Assembly: GCA_009823505.1 (NCBI GenBank)
Contig: VZQC01006732.1
Coordinates: forward strand, 605,665-669,664
Direction of reading: 5' to 3'
DNA length: 64,000 nt
DNA from: Rhizomys pruinosus
Lineage: Eukaryota; Chordata; Mammalia; Rodentia; Spalacidae
Positions 48,570 through 59,718 of this stretch are shown here, in pieces. The notes beneath the pieces are model-generated. The model was not told the origin of the DNA, did no database searches, and saw nothing but the letters and a program-made list of their open reading frames with translations. Position numbers and translations under genes: made by a program. Within the stretch, counting starts at the first letter, position 1, and each line of letters opens with the position of its first letter.

Positions 48570-49447
48570 TTGTCACAGTAATTTTTATAATAATAACACT
48601 GTATCTCTATAATCATATTATGAATAATTATCTCAAAGAAAACAGTCAAAATAACATTTAAAACCTTTTAGAATTTACACAGTACTGAGAGTCTCTAGTC
48701 ATGGAATATATTTTTGTTGCAAATTAAAATATGAACATAATGAGAATATACATATATCCATAAAAGAGACTTTTATCTTAGTGTCTATACTGAACAGTCA
48801 TATATGCTTCTGGTAAACATAAGGAATTTTCCTTGAAGAGAGCATTCTCAGAAATTTCATTTACCTTTTAATATACTAAATATCACTTACTGGGTTTCAA
48901 ACTCAACAAGTGATGGAAAATGGAATATTATATCCTATTTGTATTCAAAGTTAGCCATAACTAAAAGTTACAATATGATAATTAAAGATAATTTCATTAA
49001 GGGAGAAGCTAAGGAATGGGACGATAGGAGATATTTAGTCTTATTAAGGCAATACAAAATAAAGACCATTTAACAATTGACAATAATAAATGTATGAAGT
49101 AGAGTCTAAAAAAATTATACGGAGGAGCTTAGAATGAGAAAGGAAGGTGGAAACACATAAGACATTGGGGAGGAGGGGCTCTGTGACACCCACAGTTCAG
49201 GCCCAGGGCCGTGGTGTATACACAAAAGCATATGGTAATTTTATAAAATAAAATAAACATAATAAAGTCTAAAGATAGTTATTTTGAACACATTTTAGTT
49301 GTCTAGTTCTAGGCCATTTTATTGGAGGGAAGAGATTGTCATAAGGGTCTTTTGGGGATCAGTTTTTATAAGGTACCCCAACAAAAGTGATGTGCTACTG
49401 TGTCTGACCCAAGTACCAGTGTATGGATAAGTCTAGGGATTTTTTAT

Positions 49448-49582
49448 TTTTATTTTTTTTGTCTTTTGAGACAGGTTCAAGGGCAACCTGTAGCCCCAGG
49501 TTGCCCTTGAACTCACAGAGATCCACCTTCCTCTGTCTCCTGAGTGCTGGCATTAAAGGTGTGCACCACTATGCCTGGCTAA
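49448..49582 (-). repeat. B1 SINE containing a perfect hairpin
   Basis: Antisense B1 flanked by TAAGTCTAGGGATTTTT on both sides. The part that should read 'ggtctccctgtagccccagc' is replaced so that TTCAAGGGCAACCTG (49476-49490) pairs perfectly with CAGGTTGCCCTTGAA (49497-49511) across a 6-nt loop. Confidence 0.9.
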
Positions 49583-50402
49583 GTCTAGGGATTTTTAAAT
49601 TGGCCTCTGGCCAGAGGGACAGAGACACAGCTGTCACATGACTTTCTCCAGGAGCCCATTTAAGTAAAAGAAAAGGAAAAGATCTGTATCTGTTAGTTAA
49701 TCTTTAATAAGGAAGGGTCAGAATTAGATCTTCAGAGGTCTGAAAGCAAAAAAAAAAAAGAATGTTGAAACTGAAATCGGAATACCTTTAAAGTAAACAC
49801 ACAAAAGAAATACGTTTTTGTGAGCAAGCTCTATCTAGCATGTACTTAACAAATAAAATTATCAGATAACCAGCTTAGATACTTTTTGAATAAGCAAATA
49901 GTACTTAGAAGTTTTGTGGAATAATAGATTTTAAAGATGTTTAAAGTACCCAGGTTTATAAGGCCAGGCCGTTGAATATATTTTGATTAGGCATGTGAGA
50001 ATAAAATTTAAACTAATAATTCTTGTGCCCAAAAATGAAGTAGGAAACCTTAGTGGCTGCACCTTAAAACTGTTTTGAGTCAAGTAACATGTGAAGACAA
50101 TTAACATAATTCTTTGAGATCACTCTACATGGAAATGCGTTAGATCTTAACACATGGAAACTCCAGGGGTGGAAGGAAGCTCATCAAGCTGGAATCTGAC
50201 TTGTAGAGAACCAAGGTTCCTTCTGAGACAGAAAATTTGTAGTGAGTGGAAAAACTGTAAACCATTTCTTTAAAGGTGAGTAAGCAGCTGAGTGAAATGA
50301 AGGTAAGAGAGAGGAATTAAATTTGAAAGGATAGAGAAAATCCATTGAAGTGGAGGGGAGTTGGGTCTTAATATAAATATTATATAAAACAATATAAGAA
50401 AT

Positions 50403-50910
50403 CAAAATAGTCCCTTTTAGGAATCAGTAAATATACCATATAAAAGCTGTCAAAATCCAAAGTAATCCCTTAAAAATAGGTAATTGTCACATAAACAAAT
50501 TGAAAACCCAAAATAGTTTCCTTTAAAAGCCAGTAAATATGTAAAATAGTGTACAAAGTTTAAATAGTCATCTTTAAAAGCTAGTAACTAAGCAGTTAAG
50601 AGTGCCAACCACTCTTACAGAGGACCCGGCTTCGATCCCCAGCACCCACATGGCAGCCAAGAACCATCTGAAACTCCAATTCCAGGAGAACTCCAGTTCC
50701 AGGGGAATCCAACACCCTCTTCTGACCTCTGTGGCATTGCATGACACGGGTGCACATACTTGCATGCAGACAGTACATTCATACACATACAGAAATAAAT
50801 AAAAAATTAAAAAATATTTAAAAGCTAGTAACTATACCATACAAGAAATTAAAATGCAAAATAATCCCATTTAGAAACAGGTGAAAACAATGATAAAATT
50901 TTAAACTCCC
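50403..50910 (+). repeat. Diverged 51-54-bp tandem repeat, about 5 units, split by a B2
   Basis: Units start near 50403, 50457, 50509, 50560 and 50857, each with a form of CAAAATAGTCCCTTTA followed by AAGCCAGTAAATAT. Removing the B2 insertion (244 bp with one target copy) puts the last unit in register at about 53 bp. Confidence 0.72.
50591..50816 (+). repeat. 5'-truncated young B2 inside the tandem repeat
   Basis: Lacks the first about 22 nt of the head and starts at 'agcagttaagagtgccaacc'. TTTAAAAGCTAGTAACTA flanks it exactly (50573-50590 and 50817-50834). It has the duplicated CCAGTTCC block. Confidence 0.92.
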
Positions 50911-52689
50911 AGAGTGGAGACTTGGTATCACTTCCTTAATCTGACATAAAAATGCATTGATCAGACTCTGTAATTAGTGTATATGAGTGGAAAGTATGTA
51001 TTCATATTTTAGAGTAATATAAAATTAAAGGAGGAAAATGTGAATTCCTAAACATAAAAAAAAAACTGAGAGAAAGATGCAGGACAATTATGGAAGAATG
51101 CATGATCTGGGGTGGGGTGGGGGAGGGGAAAGGGGAATATGTCTAAACTGAACTGAAAAATGATGTCTGAAATACACAAAACATCAATAAAAGCATTATA
51201 AAAATGCATTGAACTTGTTACAAGGCACTAGAGCCTGTATTGGACTTTCTTGCTTTTTGTAATCCCATCAAGAATCCAAGATGAAAACCAAAACAAAAAA
51301 TGAATTGCAAGAGAACTAAAATCAAATGCTTGTAGTCCAGGGAATTCCCATTTATCACAATCCCTTTAAGTTCACTAGTACAGCTACGTTCCTGCATGTC
51401 GCCATTTTTAATTATGCCATGTTGTTGCATTAAGATGGTGGCAAGGTCACACAGGTCACCACCATTTTGAAAATATTACTGTCCAAGATGGCAACCAAGC
51501 CATGGGGCTATGATGTTATCAACCAAGTTGGAGACCACATCACATGGCTGCCTCCCTCTTGATGAGGTGACTAGCCATGATGGCGACCAAAACACAGGGC
51601 TACCTTGATCTCAGCTCCATGATAAAATAAGCCCATCTCCCACCAGGATTAAATGTCTATAGCAATCCTTTACATTTAGAACAGCACCCACTTAAGTTAG
51701 ACTTGATAGAACAGGAGAAATTATCCTCAGATATGTAGGCCCCAAATATGAAAGAAAAGCAAAGGTATGTATGATATCAAATGAAGAAAGTGAGATGATG
51801 TCACGCACCACCCATGTCAACTGTGTAAATAAAGCAATTTCCTCTGGATCTCTTCATTCCTACATACAAGCTTTGGTAGGAAAGGAACTTCTGAAGGCAG
51901 CAGAAATAAATGCAGAGCTGTGTATACTGCACACATCCTTGGGCTTTTGCTCTACACATCTTGACTGAGCATGGAGTCTAACTCTCCTTGTTCACTGAAC
52001 TTTAAAGTGCTTGCATCCAGTTAGCAAAGCAGCTGCCTTGGAAACCACACGGTCTAAGCACTGCTTGCTTGGTGCCCAACAGGCCTGAGATCCACATTTC
52101 AGGCCCCTGTGTCTGTTCATTTTTTCTCTATGGAAAGAAGCAATGGTGGAGGAAAAAAAAAACACCGAAGAAGCCTGAGAAAGACTACAGGGGGAAAAAA
52201 GCCCCTTTAAACCTTTTGTTGTTGTTGTTGTTTAGTACAGGACCAAGTGATTTATGGCCCCCAAACCCTGAGGCAAGATAGCAAGAGAGATAAAAGTCCT
52301 CCCCTGCTTAGCAGCCAAATGTAGGAAATTTTGTATGGCCACCAAATAAATTGTTAGAATTTTGGGAGCCACCCCCCACCCCTGTAGTAAACAGACTACC
52401 CCAAAACTCAATAATTTGGAACCCCTAGTGGGTGGGTGAAGAGAGCAGATGAAAAGAAGGCCTGGATATGTTGACGTTCAGACCATGTTACCATATGCTG
52501 GCAGGAGTCTCTTAAGGCTTTGAGAATGCTGGAATCTCGGGCACCCACCTCAGGCCAGACAATATTATTTTCTAATTGATATTGTGGCCAAGTAACAGAA
52601 CAGAGTCTCTTAAGGTGTTTAGGACTAATATCCTTAGAAATGTGGGGTTCTTTAGAGAGCAGAGGAGACAGTCAAGAGGGGTGAGACCC

Positions 52690-55625
52690 TGGGGTGCTTC
52701 ATTATCTTGAGCTCTCCACACTGCTTTCCATAGGGTTTGCATGAGTTTGCATTCCCATCGGCAGTGGATGAGTGTTCCCCTTTCCCTACAACCTCTCCAG
52801 CATTTGGTATCCTTTGTTCTTTGTTTATTTTCTTGACTATAGCTAGTCTTTCCAGGGTAAGATGAAATCTTAAGGTGGTTTTAATTTACATTTCCTTAAT
52901 TATTAGTGACATTGAACACTTTTTGTTTTTTTTTGTTGTTGTTTTTTTTGAGACAGGGTCTCCATATAGCCCCAGCTGGCCTGGAATTCACTCTGTAGAC
53001 AAGGCTGGCCTTGAACTCACAGAGACCTGCCTGCCTCTGCCTCCTGAGTGCTAGGTTTAAAGGCATGTACCACCATGCCTGGCTTAAAGATGGTTCTTAG
53101 CTGCCATGTGGGTACTGGGAATTGAACCTGGGTCCTCTGCAAGAGCAGTCAGTGCTCTAAATCACTGAGCCATTTCTCCAGGCCCTCTTTACTTCTTCAT
53201 TAGTGAAGTCTGTGTTCAGCCTTATCTTTTGAGTGGGTCATTTGTTTTCTTCCTCCTTTGTTTTTTGTGTAGTTTATATACTCTGGATGTTAATGCTCTA
53301 GCAGATGTATCACCAGTGAAGGTTTCCTCCCATTCTTTGGGTTTTTCTCTTCATTTCATTGATTCTTTTGCTGTACAGAAGCTCTTGAGTTTAATAAGGT
53401 CCCATTTGTCCATTGTTGACCTTATTTTTTGCACAGCTGCTGTCTGATTTAGAAAGTCTATGTATTGTAGGTTACTGCCAATGTTTTCTTCTGCCATTTT
53501 CAGAGTTTCACATTTCACATTGAGGTCTTTGATCCATTTGGAGTTGATTTTTGTACATGGTGAGAGGTAAGGGTTTAGTTTTATTCTTCTACAAGTGGTG
53601 ATCCAGTTATGCCAACACCATTTGCTGAAGATACTGTCTTTCCTCCATTGAGTCTTTTTGGCCCCTTGTGGAATATAAGGTGTCGGAAAGTGGATGTGCT
53701 CAGGTTTGGATCCTCAATTTTGTTCCATTGATCTACAGGTCTGTTTTTGTGCCAATACCAGGCTGTTTTTATGACTATAGCTCTGTAATATAGTTTGAAG
53801 TCTGGTATGGTAAGCTTCCCTGCCCCTACCACGTTGCTTTTTTGCTCAGGATTACTTCGGCTATCCAGGGTCTTTTGTTTCTCCATATGAACTTTAGGAT
53901 TTTTTTCTAGGTCTGTGAAGAAGCTCGTGGGGATTCTAATTGGGATTGCATTGAATCTGTATATTACTTTGGGCAGGATGGGCATTTTTACTATATTGAT
54001 TCTTCCAATCCATGAGCATGGGAAGTTCTTCCATCTTCTAGTATCTTCTTCAATCTCCTTCTTGAGGGATTTAAAAATTTCTTTGTAGAGATTTTTAGAG
54101 TGTTTGGTCAGGTTTGTCCCTAGATAATTTATTATTTTTTTGGAGGCTATTGAGTGGGAAACTCTCCTTGTAGTCCTTCTCCAATTGCTTGTTATTGGCA
54201 TAAAGAAAGGTTACTGATTTTTCTAAATTATTTTGTATCCTTCCACTTTATTGAACTTTTTGATGGATTCTAGGAGTTTTCTAGTGGAGTTTTTGGCATC
54301 CCTTAGGTAAACTATCATGTCATCTGCAAAAAGGGATTGTTTGACTTCTTCTTTTCCAATTAGTATTCCTCTAATTTCCTTTTCTTGTCTTATTGCTCTA
54401 ACAAGTGTTTCAAGCACTATATTGAAAAGGAGTGGGGATAGGGAGCAGCCCTGCTGGGTTCCTGACTTTAATGGGAATGCTTCTAGTTTTTCTCCATTTA
54501 GGATAATGCTGGCTATGGGTTTGTTGTATTGTGTGGAGGACTGTTACCTTAAGTCCACTTCCCTCCAGGACTTTAAACATGAAGGCATGCTGAATTTTGT
54601 TGAAGGCCTTTTCCGCATTGATTGAGATGACCTTGTTGTTTTTATCTTTCAGTCCGTTTATGTGCTTTATGACATTTATTGATTTATGTATGATGAACCA
54701 TCCTTGCATCTCTGGGATAAATCCAGCTTGGTCATGGTGGATGATCTTTTTGATATGTGCCTGCATCAGTCTTGCAAGTATTTTGTTGAGAACTTTTGAA
54801 TCTTTGCTCATTAATTAAATGGGTCTATAGTTTTCTTTTTTGGTTGTATCTTTGCCAGTATTAGAATGATGTTGGCTTCATAGAAGGAATTTGGGAGGTT
54901 TCCTTCTGTTTATATCCTCTTGAATAATTTGAGTAGTAGTGGCTATAGGTCTTCTTTAAATGTCTTATAGAATTCTGCTGTGAATCCATCTGGACCTGGG
55001 CTTTTATTAGTTGGGAGATTTTTTTTATTACAGTTTCAATTTCCTCCTTTATTATGGGTCAGTTTAAGCTGTGGATCTCTTCCAGGTTAAGTCTTAGTAG
55101 ATTCCATGATGTCAGGTATTCATCCATTTCTCTTAGGATTTCAAATTTAGCAGAGTATAGGTTTTTGAAGTATTCCCATATGATTGAATATTTTCACTAT
55201 CTGTTGTGATGTTTCCCTTTTCATCTCTAATTTGGTTAATTTCGAGTTTCTCTTTCCTTCTTTTAGTCAATTGGGCTAGAAGTCTATCTATCTTGTTTAT
55301 CCTTTCAAAGAACCAGCTTTTGGATTCTTTGATATTTTTTTTTTATGTATCATTTTCTTTGTTTCTATTTCATTGATTTCTGCTCTGATTTTTGTTATTT
55401 CTTCCTGTCTGCCAGGTTTAGGACTCATTTGTTGCTGCCTCTCAAGTGTTTTTAGTTGCAGTGTTAAGTCATTTATTTGTGCTCTTTCTGTTTTCTTAAT
55501 GTAGGCACTTAGGGCTATGAATTTCCCTCTTATGACTGCTTTTAAGATGTCCCATATGTTTTTCTGTGTTGTACCATCCCTTTGATTTAGTGTCAGGAAT
55601 GCTTTTATTTCTTTATTTCTCCTTT
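52690..55625 (-). pseudogene. Broken L1 ORF2 (reverse transcriptase) fragment
   Basis: Antisense to Dchs2. Three frames give clear L1 ORF2 pieces: near 55300-55600 (KAVIRGKFIALSAYIKK, EINEIETKK), 54410-54811 ([25 protein letters not shown]), 54223-54417 with the FADDMIVYL catalytic motif, and 53581-54201 ([33 protein letters not shown]). Frameshifts and stops separate them, and the DAEKAFDKIQH-type motif has both aspartates changed to asparagine. The ORF2 C-terminal region reaches about 52690 without 3' UTR or A tail, and the 5' end stops about a quarter of the way into ORF2. It cannot make an active enzyme. Confidence 0.88.
52923..53184 (-). repeat. Composite SINE: B2 head joined to B1 (copy 2, inside L1)
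   Basis: On the - strand the B2 head ends '...gcagctaagaaccatcttta' and passes straight into 'agccaggcatggtggtacat', a full B1 with T/G-rich (antisense) tail. It interrupts the L1 ORF2, so it is younger than that L1. Confidence 0.8.
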
Positions 55626-55629
55626 GACC

Positions 55630-55998
55630 CATTGGGGGCAGGGGGTGGGACTGATTTGGTCCACACACCTGCAACCTGGCTGCTTCCTCAGTGTCCCTAA
55701 ATATCCGGGTTCCCAGCAGAGTGGGCTGGCTCTTATCAGGCCTTAGGTAGAAGGGAGGGGCTGCTGACTGCTGACTCAGTGTCCCTATAGATCCAGGTGG
55801 GCTGGCTCTTACCCAGTCTGCAGCAGAAGTGGAGGGACTGCTGACTGCTGCCTCAGTGTCCCTGAAGACCAAAGTTCCCAGTGGGATGGGCCAGCTCTTA
55901 CCTGGCCTGCGGTGGAAGCTGAGGGGCCACTGACTGCTGCTTCAGTATCCCTAAAGACCCAGGTTCCCAGCCAGGTGGGCCGGCTCTTATCTGGCCTG
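55630..55998 (-). repeat. GC-rich tandem array (77-89-bp units) at the L1 fragment's 5' end
   Basis: Four units with CAGTGTCCCT (or CAGTATCCCT) at 55689, 55777, 55854 and 55943, each followed by a GGTTCCCAGC and GGGCTGGCTCTTA part. The array touches the point where ORF2 similarity stops. It may be L1 5' UTR promoter monomers, or an unrelated minisatellite. Confidence 0.68.
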
Positions 55999-56854
55999 TA
56001 TGTTCACTTTCTAAACAAATGCTAACCACTACCTCTCACAGAAAGCTCTACACATAGAGATGTCTAAAACTATTATTTCCTACAAATAAATTACTCTTCA
56101 ATTTTGACTCCAACCTGTTCAATAGTTTTATATTTTGATAGACAGTGTGGTTCCTAAGCACATGCATGGGTGTTGAAAATACATCAGTGTGACTGGTGTA
56201 AATACATCATAGAGCAAACTTCATGAATCAGAACAGACCATATGGGGCTAGGTGTGGTTTGTGTTTATCAAGAACGCTCATCTCAGAGACTGAAAAGTAA
56301 GAGTCTCATATATAGTGGAACCATTCTGAATATCTTGGCAAATTCTTCCTACCTGCACCACACTAGAAGCTTGCAAAGTCCCTCTCATAGGTGGGTTAGA
56401 TGGAGAACACATGGTGTATGAAATACTGAACATGTCATCTATTCTATGGGGGAGGAGTTCGGGTTAATAATAGTAGAGATTTGCTTTCCTCAATATAACT
56501 GTGTATACTTTGTCCTTCCATAACCCTGGCAATTTTAATTTTGAAGGAGGAATTTAAGAAAAGGAACAATGTATATCTCATTATAAAAGAAATTATTTTA
56601 TGAAATTAAATACTAGACAATAAGTACTAACTCTTACATCTGTATCCAAATATTTTCATTCAATTCTGGCCTGCTTTTCAAAATTTAGTATTTTGTATGG
56701 ACACATTAAAAATATTTTTATTTTTACCTATGTTGCATAGGAATATCAGATTTCAATGTAGAAATTTTTATACTACAGATAAGTGCTTAAGACATTTTTT
56801 GATTATGAAATTATGCTGTAAGTATATGGCAAAAATGTAATATAAAAATTGAAT

Positions 56855-56956
56855 AGCCACTGTTCGTGGTGCACACCAGCAGGATATGCTGAAGAGGCAG
56901 AGGCAAGAGGATCTTGAGTTCAAGGCCAGCCCGGGCTACATGGAGACCCTTTTTTA
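56855..56956 (+). repeat. B1 SINE, host of a second B1
   Basis: Diverged B1 ('ctgttcgtggtgcacaccag' to 'tacatggagacccttttt'). Together with the next B1 it is flanked by AAAATTGAATA (left 56846 area, right about 57128). Confidence 0.72.
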
Positions 56957-57120
56957 AGCCAGGTGTGAGGGCTCAGGCCTTTAATCCTAGCACTCAGGAG
57001 GCAGAGGCAGGCAGATCTTTGTGAGTTCAAGGCCAGCCTGGTCTACAGAGTGAGTTCCAGGACAGCTGGGGCTACAGGGAGACCCTGTCTCGAAAAGACA
57101 AAAAAAGAAAAAAGAAAAAA
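56957..57120 (+). repeat. B1 SINE, in the tail of the previous B1
   Basis: Full B1 'aagccaggtgtgagggctca' to 'accctgtctcgaaaagacaa' with a mixed A/G tail. Confidence 0.9.
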
Positions 57121-57353
57121 ATTAAGAAAATTGAATATACTCTACTTCCTAAGTTTTCTACTCTGTGGTAAATTTTAACATTTATTGGACTCATAAAGCT
57201 TTTATTTAGTTCATAATGAACTTTGTATGAGAAATCATGCCAGAAAAGAGAAAATTATTTTGGACTTAAATAAAACAACTTTGATTGAACTATTGAGAAG
57301 TATCTTGTGCTGATAAATTTTAATGGAGCTGACCTTGGTCTTGATGCTTGCAG

Positions 57354-57640
57354 ATTCTTTGCCTGGTACAATTGTGTCTCGGGTGTCAGTTCATGATGTG
57401 GATTTGAGTCCAGCTTTCATCTTCAGTTTTGCCACGGAGAGCAACGCTGGAGCCAAGTTCACTATCAGTCAGGACACTGGTGTGGTGGTGCTGGTGGGAA
57501 CACTGGATTTTGAAGAGACCTCTGAATACGAGCTGGCAATCCAGATTACTGATTCAGTGCACCACACAGAGGGATCCATCACTGTCAATGTGCTAGATGT
57601 CAATGACAACCCACCTGTGTTTGCTCAAGATTTCTATCAG
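57354..57640 (+). CDS. Dchs2: Dchs2 exon e
   Basis: This 287-nt exon has an acceptor CTTGATGCTTGCAG and a donor TATCAG|gtaaag; phase 1 in, phase 0 out. It encodes nearly a whole EC repeat: NSLPGTIVSRVSVHDVD, then FTISQDTGVVVLVGTLDFEE, then YELAIQITDS and the linker LDVNDNPPVF, followed by AQDFYQ, the start of the next repeat. The first calcium motif is weaker than usual (HDVDLSPAF in place of TDxDxGxN), while the LDFE and DVNDNPP motifs are intact. ATG codons occur in the intron just before it, but the cadherin frame starts at the splice site, so they are not evidence for a start. Confidence 0.88.
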
Positions 57641-58125
57641 GTAAAGAGCTTAAAGAGATGACAAACTAGAAAGAACAGGCAGTAAAGTCAGCCTTCTGTC
57701 AGTCACTGAGCAACTTAGGCCGACAGTATTCACTGCTTTTAGTGCTCAGGTACAGTTGAGGTTTTGTCCTTCGTATTGTGGAAATTTACTATGTGTGCAG
57801 CCCATTGACTTTTTTATGTTTAGGAATTCACATTTTTCCCCTTAATTTTATATTGCTCTAAATTATGAATACATACCCTCTGCCCATATACCACAATTAC
57901 AAAGTCTGAAAATAATTGGTAAGTTAATTCTAGAGCCTGTTAAGGGATTCACATTATAACAGCACAGTTGCTTTCAGATAAAAAGAAATGTAACATTAGC
58001 ATTTCTCAGCTTGCCTTTCAACTAGGGATTTGGTGCTAGCATCCACAAATGAGGGGTACCATTCGTTGTTTTTCTGGGACTGTGTTACTTCACTTAGCAT
58101 AAGGCCATTGACTTTTAATGGTTTT

Positions 58126-58127
<2 letters not shown>

Positions 58128-58173
<46 letters not shown>
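58128..58173 (+). repeat. (GT)n microsatellite
   Basis: About 22 GT units in the intron between exons e and f. No exon is nearby. Confidence 0.93.
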
Positions 58174-58176
<3 letters not shown>

Positions 58177-58770
58177 GAACACAGCTGTTCACAACAGTTG
58201 GAACTTTGCCATGTATTTCCAGTGCCACAGATTAGACAAGCAAGTCTGGCCTATCTAAGGTTAATTCAGGTTTTTCCCCTTTGGAATACCTGTCTTTACT
58301 TTGTAGAGACAGATATGAGCAATTCTGAGAAGTGGGGCATTTAGATTTTAGGGCAGAGTATATGTTTATAGAGTTCAAGATGATAGCATTCTTTGAAGGT
58401 CTTAGAAATGAATTCCAGCACTTTTGAATAGAGGAAATGTAAGATTTAGGCACTGACAGGAGAAAGAAGTTAAGCTAAGGAATGATCCTTCAAAGAGAAT
58501 CGCTTGACTCATGCAATGCATATGATATGGGATTAGTGAGTACACTATCGTCTGCCACACAGAATCTAGAAAGAAAAGTTTTATAATCAAAATAAAAGTT
58601 AGATGAAATTAAAACTATTTTCTGAGTCCAGGACTGTTAACATATGCATTTCAATGTGTCAACTCTTTGTGTTAATGGTGTATAAAAGACAGGTTGCATT
58701 AGATGGCTTCTTGAAACAAAATGAATCAGATGACCTCGTTATGTCCCTGCTCATAAAAATATCCTTATTG

Positions 58771-58927
58771 CTGGGCGTGGTGGTGCACACCTTTAATCCT
58801 AGCACTTGGGAGGCAGAGGCAGGCGGATCTCTGTAAGTTCAAGGCCAGCCTGGTCTACAGAGTGAGTTCCAGGACAGCTGGGGCTACAGGGAGACCCCTG
58901 TCAAGAAAAGACCAAAAAAAAAAAAAT
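58771..58927 (+). repeat. B1 SINE close to the exon f acceptor
   Basis: Full B1 from 'gctgggcgtggtggtgcaca', with ATCCTTATT on both sides. Its A tail ends about 47 nt before the 3' splice site at 58974. Confidence 0.93.
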
Positions 58928-58974
58928 CCTTATTCACATTGGTGATTCCTTTTGTTTTCTTCTCTTGCCCTCAG

Positions 58975-59107
58975 GCCACAGTTCCTGAGTCAGCACCTAT
59001 AGGGTACTCAGTGTTGACCCTGTCCGCCACAGACCTGGAACACAATGGGACCATTTCTTACAGGATTCTATCCTCCTCTAAGGAATTCTCCATTGACCCC
59101 CTGAGTG
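58975..59107 (+). CDS. Dchs2: Dchs2 exon f
   Basis: This 133-nt exon has a strong pyrimidine tract (TTTTGTTTTCTTCTCTTGCCCTCAG) and a consensus donor (GAGTG|gtgagt); phase 0 in, phase 1 out. It reads ATVPESAPIGYSVLTLSATD, then HNGTISYRILSSSKEFSID and PLSG. This is the first half of an EC repeat; NGTI replaces the commoner G(L/A)N and gives an N-glycosylation sequon (NGT). A B1 ends about 50 nt before the acceptor, so the branch point has to lie in the short stretch between them. Confidence 0.87.
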
Positions 59108-59283
59108 GTGAGTTATTTATGGGGGCTTTGGTGCTTCATAAGTTTGCATTACAGTGCGGACATATGGACTGATCATTTTTGAATGCTCCAGAGACAGCAT
59201 CTTCCCCTCCTCATGCTCTACTCCCTACAACTACAGGCGCAGTCATATGTATTTTTAGTATATTTATTGTTTTAAAGAAATTC

Positions 59284-59495
59284 ATGGGCTAGAGAGATGG
59301 CTCAGCAGTTAAGAGCACCGACTGCTTTTGCAGAGGACCAGGGTTCGATTCCCAGCATCCACATGGCAGCTAAGAACTGTCTTTAACTCCAGTTCCAGGG
59401 GAATCAGACACCCTCTTCTGACCTTCACAGGATTGCATGATACGGGTGCACCAACCTACATGCAGACAGTACACTCAAAACTTAAAAAAAGAAAT
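59284..59495 (+). repeat. B2 SINE, left of an inverted pair
   Basis: Complete B2 from 'atgggctagagagatggctc' to an A tail, single CCAGTTCC block, CpG partly kept. Confidence 0.9.
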
Positions 59496-59504
59496 CATAA
59501 ATGA

Positions 59505-59718
59505 ATATTATTTTTATTTTATATGTATGAATATTTTGCCAGTGTGTATGTAAGTGCATGCATGTCATACACTCCCCATGGAGCCCAGAAGAGGGTGTCA
59601 GATCCCTTGGAACTGGAGTTACAGGTGGTTGTTAACTGTCATGTGGGTACTGGGGACCAAACTGTGGCCCTCTGCAAGAGTAGCCAGTGCTCTTAACCAC
59701 TGAGCATCTCCCCAGTCC
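59505..59718 (-). repeat. B2 SINE, right of an inverted pair
   Basis: Antisense B2 with its tail facing the tail of the left B2 ('ttatttttattttatatgta' to 'aaccactgagcatctcccca'). Confidence 0.85.

Larger units (their letters stand above)
45776..57353 (+). other. Dchs2 intron d-e
   Basis: This 11.6-kb intron carries the L1, the 52-bp tandem repeat, a URR1-like element and several SINEs. Two blocks, about 46000-47330 and 50920-52690, read like worn-out repeat sequence (possibly an old endogenous retrovirus interior). I found no gag or pol motif, no paired LTRs and no boundary, so I leave them unclassified. About 56000-56850 is plain AT-rich intron. Confidence 0.7.

Noticed and set aside
46000..52690. 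A full endogenous retrovirus spanning this region
   Set aside because: I could not find paired LTRs, a primer site or any gag, pol or env motif. I list the blocks as unclassified.
57323..57661. ATG at 57323 as the start of a small cadherin protein
   Set aside because: The cadherin similarity begins only at the 57354 splice site and the exon phases match both neighbours, so it is an internal exon.
58939..59172. ATG-started 77-residue frame over exon f
   Set aside because: Same reason: the first residues are intron translation, and the donor at 59108 ends the coding part.
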